Below, piece after piece: positions 1 to 4,342 of a DNA stretch of 5,091 nt. The stretch is taken from assembly GCA_004556395.1 (NCBI GenBank), contig SFHK01000101.1, forward strand, positions 1 to 5,091, written 5' to 3'. The position numbers and the translations under genes were made by a program. The notes under the pieces are model-generated. The model made no database searches and was not told where the DNA came from. It saw nothing but the letters and a program-made list of their open reading frames with translations. This DNA is from Clostridiales bacterium. Its GTDB lineage: Bacteria > Bacillota > Clostridia > Christensenellales > Aristaeellaceae. The number at the start of each line of letters is the position of its first letter. The first letter of the stretch is position 1.

Positions 1-570
1 CCCACACTCGCGTCGTCGGAAACAACGTCCTCAAAAGGATAACCTGCTTCGTCAAAAACAAACCCTTCAAAAGCACAACCCCGGGAGAGCGCGAGAGGGG
101 CGCAACCCTCTCGCACCCCGTCCCCGAGGGGGTGTAGGAGAGCGGAGCGCCCCACACCCGCGTCGTCGGAAACAAAAGCCATCAAAAGCACAGCCTGCAT
201 CGTCAAAAACAAATCCTTCAAAAGCACAACCCCGGGAGAGCGCGAGAGGGTCACAACCCTCTCGCACCCCGTCCCCGAGGGGGTGTAGGAGAGCGGAGCG
301 CCCCACGCCCGCGTCGTCGGAAACAAAGATCGTCAAAAAATAGCTCCCGCTTCTCCGGGAACAAAACTCTCCGCCAGAACAGCCCCGAGAGAGCGCGAGA
401 GGGTCACAACCCTCTCGCACCCCCGTCACCCGAGGGGGTGTAGGAGAGCGGAGCGCCCCACGCCCGCGTCGTCGGAAACAACGTCCTCAAAAGGATAACC
501 TGCTTCGTCGGGAACCAATATCTTCGCCAGAACAGCTCCGGGAGAGCACGAGAGGGTGTGAACCCTCTCG
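1..570. repeat. Tandem array of about 150-bp units with nested 36-38-bp modules
   Basis: Units begin at 1, 151, 302 and 457 (periods 150, 151 and 155), each starting CCCAC(A/G)C(C/T)CGCGTCGTCGG. The first may be incomplete at the window edge, and the fourth loses similarity after 570. Each unit has two diverged copies of a 36-38-bp module (8-43 and 44-79; 158-193 and 194-230; 309-344 and 345-382; 464-499 and 500-536). These are followed by an invariant CGAGAGGG/CCCTCTCG hairpin and, in the first three units, a constant GAGGGGGTG-TAGGAGAGCGGAGCGCCCC block. The middle parts are mosaic: 9-53 is identical to 465-509, while the second module of unit 1 matches unit 2 and that of unit 3 matches unit 4. 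Open frames cross the array on the minus strand, but they have no ribosome binding site and change frame between units. It is therefore read as non-coding repeat DNA downstream of the operon. Confidence 0.9.
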
Positions 571-912
571 ACTTCCAATCGAGGCCGGCGACCTGCGCGG
601 CGGAAAGGTTGCTTGCCCAAAGGGCAAGCAAGCGCTTCGCGACCGACCAAGCGAAATCGAAGATTTCGGTTGGTCGCCCCCGGGCGCTGATTTTTTCGGA
701 GCGGGGGCTTGCCCCCCGGAGAAAAAATCGCTTCCTTGCAGATTCCGCGCCCGGAAATCCGCAGGATTTCAGCGGAATCCGAGAAAGGGTGGTGCGGAGG
801 GGAATCTGTCCCCTCCGCCTCCGGGTGTGCTCGAGAGGGCCGCAGCCCTCTCGACTTTCAATCAAAAGGATTTCCGCAGGAAATCGTATCCGCTTCCCAC
901 AGGGGGTGGCAG
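571..912. repeat. Run of consecutive short-loop hairpins, no gene
   Basis: This gene-free stretch is almost filled by inverted repeats. The hairpin arms are: 609-618 with 622-631 (10 bp, loop AAA); 644-658 with 662-676 (one G-G mismatch, loop GAA); 689-697 with 721-729 enclosing 703-708 with 711-716; 741-747 with 773-779 enclosing 754-760 with 764-770 (loop GCA); 794-802 with 810-818 (9 bp); 831-840 with 845-854 (10 bp); and 869-875 with 879-885 (loop GCA). The hairpin at 831-854 shares its stem with the array at 1-570. The eleven bases after it (GACTTTCAATC) nearly match those after the last array copy at 570-580. No ribosome binding site or protein family is visible in any frame. It may be a mosaic of palindromic intergenic repeats or a structured 3' transcript; the sequence alone does not decide. 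Confidence 0.8.
862..885 (-). terminator. Weak terminator-like hairpin downstream of the operon
   Basis: On the minus strand, GATTTCC-TGC-GGAAATC (885-869) forms a 7-bp stem with a 3-nt loop, followed by C and then TTTT (867-864). The U-run is short. This is only a candidate for a secondary end to the operon transcript, about 60 nt after the stop codon of the last gene. Confidence 0.35.
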
Positions 913-938
913 TGGCGGGGGAGCAAGCTCCCCCGCCA
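913..938 (-). terminator. Strong GC hairpin directly after the last gene
   Basis: A perfect 12-bp inverted repeat (913-924 with 927-938, two unpaired bases between) lies 6 nt beyond the stop codon of the second permease. No U-tract follows on the minus strand, so it is not a canonical Rho-independent terminator. It could protect the 3' end of the mRNA from exonucleases or slow polymerase. The inner part, CGGGGGAGC...GCTCCCCCG, is the same palindrome found in the 185-bp repeats at the other side of the operon, so it may belong to that repeat family rather than having evolved as a terminator. Confidence 0.55.
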
Positions 939-944
939 CATCGT

Positions 945-1799
945 TTACCCCTTAATCCCCTGCATCGATATCCCCTCCACCAGCTGCTTCTGGAAGAAGA
1001 AGAACAGAATCAGCACCGGCACCATCGACAGCGCCGACATCGCGAACGTCGCGCCGTAGTCGGTCTTCTGCGTGTCGTTAAACAGCTTCAGCGCGTAGGC
1101 CACCGTGTATTTTCTGGGCGTATTCAGATACAGAAGAGAGCCCATAAAGTCCTCCCACGACCCGATAAACGCCAGCACGCCCACCGTCACCAGCGCCGGC
1201 ACGACCAGCGGCAGCAGGATGCGCCAGTAGATGCCGTACCAGCTGCACCCGTCGATCTTGGCGGACTCATCCATATCGCGGGGAATGCCGCGGATGAACT
1301 GCATGATCAGGAAGATGTTGAACGCGCCGCCGAAGAACGGCGGAATGATCAGCGGCAGGAAGGTGCCCACCCAGCCCATGTTGTTGAACATGACGTAGCG
1401 GGGAATAATCATCACCTGCCCGGGCAGCAGCATGGTAATAATCATCATCACGAACCAGAACGAGCGCCCGCGGAAGCGGATGCGCGCGAATCCGAACGCG
1501 ATAAACGACGAGCTGAGCACCGTGCCGATCGTCACTAAAATCGTGACGAAGAAGCTGTTTTTGAAAAACAGCGCGAAGCTGTTCCCGCCAAAGCCCGCCC
1601 AGCCGGTGGTGTAGTTGGTAATCGTCCACTTCGTGGGCAGGATGCGGCGCACGTTCACGAAGATTTCCTCGTTAAACTTGAAGGAGGAGCCGATCATCCA
1701 CAGCAGCGGATAGATCATCGCAAAGCTGAACGCGGTAATGATCACGTGATACAGCGCGTTGGAAACGATTTGGGAGCGCTTTACGCTTTTGATGATCAT
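945..1799 (-). CDS. CUT1-family carbohydrate ABC transporter, second permease subunit
   Basis: This 284-residue inner-membrane protein is one half of the translocation channel of a sugar importer (binding-protein-dependent transport inner membrane component, MalG-like). About six membrane segments are visible, near residues 16-40, 81-106, 114-133, 145-168, 195-216 and 247-270. The cytoplasmic EAA loop that docks onto the ATPase is at residues 178-197, as ESAKIDG...ILLP, a normal variant of EAA...G...I.LP. The C-terminus (QLVEGISMQGIKG) is the usual intact tail of this subfamily, and the length is typical. The ATG at 1799 is supported by AAGGGAGG at 1816-1809, spaced 9 nt. The upstream permease stops only 6 nt before this start, and its TAA lies inside the spacer, so translation is probably coupled. 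It is the last gene of the operon. I recall YesQ of Bacillus as a similar protein, but the substrate is not proven. Confidence 0.95.
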   Translation of the reverse strand: MIIKSVKRSQIVSNALYHVIITAFSFAMIYPLLWMIGSSFKFNEEIFVNVRRILPTKWTITNYTTGWAGFGGNSFALFFKNSFFVTILVTIGTVLSSSFIAFGFARIRFRGRSFWFVMMIITMLLPGQVMIIPRYVMFNNMGWVGTFLPLIIPPFFGGAFNIFLIMQFIRGIPRDMDESAKIDGCSWYGIYWRILLPLVVPALVTVGVLAFIGSWEDFMGSLLYLNTPRKYTVAYALKLFNDTQKTDYGATFAMSALSMVPVLILFFFFQKQLVEGISMQGIKG

Positions 1800-1805
1800 C
1801 TTCGT

Positions 1806-2738
1806 TTACCTCCCTTCCGACTCGTAGTAGACCCATGCGCTGGAGGATTTGAACACGAACATCGTCAGAATGCCGATGATCACCAGCAGGAACCACGCCA
1901 TCGCGCAGCCGTAGCCCATGCGCCAGTACAGGAACGACTCGTTGTACAGGTGCAGCGCGTAATACAGCGTGGAATCCAGCGGATTGCCGCCGGTGATCAG
2001 GTAGCTGGAGTTGAACGCCTGAAACGACCCGATCGTCTGGTTGATGAGGTTGAAGAACAATACCGGCGTCAGCATCGGGAAGGTAATGGAGAAGAACCGG
2101 CGAATCGGCCCCGCGCCGTCCACAATGGCGGCCTCGTGATAGCTGGCGGGAATGTTTTTAATCGCCGCAAGGAAAATCAGCATCGAGGAGCCGAACTGCC
2201 ACACGCCCAGCGAAATCAGCGTTCCCAGCGCGTAGCGCGGGCTGGTGAGCCATTCCACCGGCCCTAAGCCGAGCAGGCCGATAATCGAGTTTATGGTGCC
2301 GTTATATGCAAACAGCTGCTTCCACATCAGCGCCACGGCCACGCTGCCGCCCATCAGCGAAGGAATGTAGAACGCGGCGCGATACACGCCGATGGCCTTC
2401 GTGTTGCGCGACAGGATCACCGCCACCATCAGCGAAAACGCCAGCTTGATGGGAACCTGAAAAATGGCGAACCGGAATGTGACCCAGAAGGACACCCAGA
2501 ACTTCTCGTCCTCAAAGAACATGCGGCGGAAGTTCGAAAAGCCGATCCATTTGGCCGGCTGGAACACGCTGTAGTCGGTAAACGACAGGAACAGCGACAT
2601 GAAAAACGGGAACACCGTGAACACCAGCAGACCTGCGATAAACGGGAGAATGAACACGTGACCGGCCACGGCGTCGCGGTCGATCCACTGTTTAAAGGAA
2701 AAGGGACGCCTTTTTCGCGCTGCGTTCGTCCGTACCAT
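1806..2738 (-). CDS. CUT1-family carbohydrate ABC transporter, first permease subunit
   Basis: This 310-residue inner-membrane protein forms the channel together with the next gene's product (MalF-like role, but without the large extra domain of E. coli MalF). Six membrane segments are visible, near residues 27-52, 83-110, 119-143, 171-193, 217-238 and 275-297. They follow a basic N-terminal tail rich in Arg and Lys that should stay in the cytoplasm. The EAA loop for ATPase contact is at residues 202-221 (EAAIVDGAG...ITFP), with the key Glu, Ala, Ala and Gly present. The frame could open nine bases earlier with TTG at 2747, but GGGGAG at 2753-2748 would then touch the start codon. Its spacing to the ATG at 2738 is 9 nt, matching the other two genes, so ATG is chosen. 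An 84-nt gap with a GC hairpin separates it from the binding-protein gene. The family call is firm, and YesP-like is only my recollection. Confidence 0.95.
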   Translation of the reverse strand: MVRTNAARKRRPFSFKQWIDRDAVAGHVFILPFIAGLLVFTVFPFFMSLFLSFTDYSVFQPAKWIGFSNFRRMFFEDEKFWVSFWVTFRFAIFQVPIKLAFSLMVAVILSRNTKAIGVYRAAFYIPSLMGGSVAVALMWKQLFAYNGTINSIIGLLGLGPVEWLTSPRYALGTLISLGVWQFGSSMLIFLAAIKNIPASYHEAAIVDGAGPIRRFFSITFPMLTPVLFFNLINQTIGSFQAFNSSYLITGGNPLDSTLYYALHLYNESFLYWRMGYGCAMAWFLLVIIGILTMFVFKSSSAWVYYESEGR

Positions 2739-2747
2739 ATCCGTCAA

Positions 2748-2753
2748 CTCCCC
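2748..2753 (-). promoter_or_regulatory. Ribosome binding site that sets the first permease start
   Basis: GGGGAG on the minus strand lies 9 nt before the ATG at 2738 and directly against the alternative TTG at 2747. The two other genes of the operon also use a 9-nt spacing, which favours the ATG. Confidence 0.7.
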
Positions 2754-2776
2754 GGAAAGTGTGAGTGATTGAAGGA

Positions 2777-2803
2777 GCGCCGGGCCGTTTCGGGGCCCGG
2801 CGC
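2777..2803 (-). promoter_or_regulatory. Intercistronic hairpin between binding protein and permease genes
   Basis: A perfect 10-bp GC stem (2777-2786 with 2794-2803, 7-nt loop) sits in the 84-nt gap. There is no U-tract after it on the minus strand, so it should not be an efficient terminator. Hairpins at this place in other binding-protein operons (known from malE-malF) stabilise the upstream part of the mRNA and let the binding protein exceed the permeases in amount. The same role is inferred here. Direct repeats GATTGAAG flank it at 2767-2774 and 2807-2814. Confidence 0.7.
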
Positions 2804-2822
2804 AGGGATTGAAGAAGGTCTC

Positions 2823-4091
2823 TTACTTTCCGGCGGAAAGCAGCTCGTTGGCCTTCTCCATGAATTCCTCAGCGGCGGCCTTGTAATCGGTGATCTGGCC
2901 GTACTGAATCTTCTCAATGTAATCGCCGTACAGGTCGCTGACCTCCGCGCTGGCGGTCGGGTCAGAGGGCATGATGGGGCTGGTGTTGCCGGTGGCCGCC
3001 ATGTCGTTCAGAATCGCGGCGATCTTCTGGTTCTGCTCGGAGAAGCCGGGCGTCAGCGCCTCGAGCACCACGGAGGAAATCGGGAAGCCGCGGTCGGTTC
3101 CGCAGATTTCGTAGGTGCGCAGGTCGTTGATGTAGAAGTTGATGAAGTCCACCGCAGCGTCCTTCACCTGGCTCTTCTCGGCGACGGACCAGAACATGGA
3201 GGGCTTGAAGAACGTGGCGGGGCGCACGGCGTCGTCCGCCGCGGGCAGCGCGACCATCTGCAGGGAAACGCCGTTGCCGGTCTCGGTGGCGTTCAGCTCG
3301 TTCGTCCAGTGCAAAACGGCCCAGGTATCGCCGGCGGTGATGGAGGAGAAGGTGTCGGCCGCGACGGACTTGGCGGGATTCAGACCCCAGCCCTCCTTGA
3401 TGGAGGTGCCGACATACTCAAACTGATCGGCGATCAGCTGCGCGTCGGTGAAGCCCAGCGCCGTCTGATCCTCGTTGTACAGCTCGTAGCCGTAGTTGCG
3501 CACGTAGAAGCGCAGGCGGTTCATGTCCGCGCCGGCGAGGTAGTTCTCCGTCAGACCCTTGTCGGCGTACAGCTGCTTGCACAGGTCGATGTACTCTTCG
3601 TACGTCATGTAGGTGGGCACGTCGTAGCCCTCGACCAGCGCGGGGTTGTACATCAGCACCAGCGCGTTCGTGCCGGTGGGGATGGCGTACACGCTGCCGT
3701 TCCACTTGCCGGAGGCGATGATCGACTCGGCGGCGTTGGAAACGTCCATCCTGCCGGCGGCGATGTACTCGTCCAGATTGGCGAGAACGCCGTTCTCGGC
3801 GTACTGGGTCAGATAGCCGTAGTCCATCTGAATGACGTCGGGCAGGGTGTCGCCGGAGACCTGCGTCGCCAGCTTCGTCCAGTAGTCGCTCCACGCGGCG
3901 TAGTCGATTTCGATCTTCACGTTGGGATGCGTTTCCTCATACAGCTTGCACAGGGCGGTCGTCGTGTCGTGACGGGTCTGGCTGCCCCACCAGAGAACCT
4001 TCAGGGTGACAGGCTCATCTTCCGCGTTCGCGATGACGGCCATGCTCAGAATCATTGTCAGCGCCAGAAGCAGAGATACCAGTTTTTTCAT
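2823..4091 (-). CDS. Extracellular carbohydrate-binding protein of a CUT1 ABC importer (SBP family 1, YesO-like)
   Basis: This 422-residue exported protein captures a sugar, probably an oligosaccharide, and delivers it to the two permeases encoded downstream. Residues 1-23 are a signal peptide: MKK, a hydrophobic core, then ANA before Glu24, a signal-peptidase-I site. There is no lipobox cysteine, which is odd for a Gram-positive binding protein. The mature part begins with a beta strand and a WWG motif (34-36) followed by RHD (40-42). It has PDVIQMD at 84-90 and an IPTGTNALVLMYNP hinge-like segment at 137-150, all typical of family 1 solute-binding proteins. Length is normal and no frame damage is seen. 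WWGSQTRHD and the AAWSDYWTKLA segment (65-75) resemble my memory of Bacillus YesO, which binds pectin-derived sugars; this is unverified. The ATG at 4091 has AAGGAGG at 4107-4101, 9 nt upstream. It is the first gene after the promoter region and likely the most strongly expressed. Confidence 0.96.
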   Translation of the reverse strand: MKKLVSLLLALTMILSMAVIANAEDEPVTLKVLWWGSQTRHDTTTALCKLYEETHPNVKIEIDYAAWSDYWTKLATQVSGDTLPDVIQMDYGYLTQYAENGVLANLDEYIAAGRMDVSNAAESIIASGKWNGSVYAIPTGTNALVLMYNPALVEGYDVPTYMTYEEYIDLCKQLYADKGLTENYLAGADMNRLRFYVRNYGYELYNEDQTALGFTDAQLIADQFEYVGTSIKEGWGLNPAKSVAADTFSSITAGDTWAVLHWTNELNATETGNGVSLQMVALPAADDAVRPATFFKPSMFWSVAEKSQVKDAAVDFINFYINDLRTYEICGTDRGFPISSVVLEALTPGFSEQNQKIAAILNDMAATGNTSPIMPSDPTASAEVSDLYGDYIEKIQYGQITDYKAAAEEFMEKANELLSAGK

Positions 4092-4111
4092 ACCGAGTAG
4101 CCTCCTTCAGA

Positions 4112-4126
4112 TTGTTTCGGAAACAA
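4112..4126 (-). promoter_or_regulatory. Perfect 15-bp palindrome at the transcription start, likely operator
   Basis: TTGTTTC-G-GAAACAA is a perfect inverted repeat around a single central base (4119). It lies between the proximal -10 box and the Shine-Dalgarno and covers the predicted start point near 4124. A repressor bound here would block initiation. The one-base centre makes an RNA hairpin unlikely and a DNA operator more likely. The regulator is not encoded in the window. Its family (LacI, ROK or other) cannot be told from the site alone. Confidence 0.6.
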
Positions 4127-4130
4127 ATAC

Positions 4131-4159
4131 ATTATATACCGACCTGCTCATAAAATCAA
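4131..4159 (-). promoter_or_regulatory. Proximal sigma-A promoter of the transporter operon
   Basis: On the minus strand, TTGATT (4159-4154) is followed after 17 bp by a perfect TATAAT (4136-4131). The predicted start is near 4124, giving a leader of about 33 nt that contains the Shine-Dalgarno. The AT-rich composition contrasts with the GC-rich surroundings. Confidence 0.75.
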
Positions 4160-4174
4160 CCGTAATTACAAAAT

Positions 4175-4204
4175 ATTATACACATTGTTCGCCAAGGATG
4201 AAAA
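4175..4204 (-). promoter_or_regulatory. Possible distal sigma-A promoter
   Basis: A second perfect TATAAT (4180-4175) is preceded after 18 bp by TTTTCA (4204-4199), a 4 of 6 match to the -35 consensus. The start would be near 4168. The cre site would then be centred about 56 bp upstream of the start. Weaker than the proximal promoter because of the -35 box. Confidence 0.45.
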
Positions 4205-4216
4205 ATACCCATAAGA

Positions 4217-4231
4217 AGTAAGCGCTTTCAT
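4217..4231 (-). promoter_or_regulatory. cre site for CcpA (catabolite control)
   Basis: ATGAAAGCGCTTACT on the minus strand fits every fixed position of the Bacillus cre consensus WTGNAANCGNWNNCW. It lies upstream of both promoters: about 100 bp from the proximal start and about 56 bp from the distal one. Sites inside or below a promoter usually repress; upstream sites, as at ackA, can activate. The direction of control is therefore open. A local LacI-family regulator could use a near-identical site, so CcpA is the likeliest but not the only reader. Confidence 0.7.
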
Positions 4232-4233
4232 CC

Positions 4234-4252
4234 AAAAACCGGCTCCGCCCGG
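4234..4252 (-). terminator. Minus-strand terminator, third of three (short stem)
   Basis: CCGG (4252-4249) pairs with CCGG (4242-4239) around a 6-nt loop and is followed by TTTTT (4238-4234) on the minus strand. The stem is only 4 bp, so this is the weakest of the three. It ends 3 nt before the cre site. Confidence 0.45.
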
Positions 4253-4254
4253 AG

Positions 4255-4282
4255 AAAAAAACGCCCCGGCATACCGGCGGCG
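4255..4282 (-). terminator. Minus-strand Rho-independent terminator, second of three
   Basis: CGCCGCCGG-TATG-CCGGGGCG (4282-4262) forms a GC-rich stem with one bulged base and a 4-nt loop, followed at once by seven T residues (4261-4255). It stops transcription coming from the right-hand repeats before the operon promoter. Confidence 0.75.
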
Positions 4283-4306
4283 TATAAACGGAAAATCCAA
4301 TCGAAG

Positions 4307-4331
4307 AAAAAAAACGCGGCGAGTTCCCGCG
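4307..4331 (-). terminator. Minus-strand Rho-independent terminator, first of three
   Basis: CGCGG (4331-4327) pairs with CCGCG (4319-4315) around a 7-nt loop, followed by eight T residues (4314-4307). It lies just inside the end of the 185-bp repeat array, so any transcript crossing that array on the minus strand should end here. Confidence 0.7.
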
Positions 4332-4342
4332 GACGGCATACA

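Noticed and set aside
67..429. Minus-strand 120-codon frame over the left array with repeated FDDAG-like peptides
   Set aside because: It follows the tandem repeat, changes frame between units because 151 and 155 are not multiples of three, and lacks a Shine-Dalgarno.
1..570. CRISPR array
   Set aside because: Repeats recur every 150-155 bp with modules only in pairs, the intervening parts are themselves repeats, and no cas gene is present.
404..865. Minus-strand 153-codon frame over the hairpin region
   Set aside because: TTG start without ribosome binding site, crosses several perfect hairpins, no recognisable fold or family.
571..938. Known structured RNA class such as a riboswitch, retron or group II intron end
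   Set aside because: I could match no conserved core of a known class, no reverse transcriptase is present, and the place is downstream of the operon rather than in a leader.
558..1538. Plus-strand 326-codon frame rich in His, Arg and Gln
   Set aside because: Antisense shadow of the second permease joined to hairpin DNA; low-complexity product typical of reverse reading of a membrane protein in GC-rich DNA.
2769..4100. Plus-strand 443-codon frame opposite the binding protein
   Set aside because: Exact antisense shadow caused by GC-rich third positions; the minus-strand product has a signal peptide, family motifs, ribosome binding site and promoter.
4112..4126. RNA attenuator hairpin in the leader
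   Set aside because: The inverted repeat has a single-base centre, so it cannot form a stable RNA loop without opening several pairs, and no U-tract follows. A DNA operator is more plausible.
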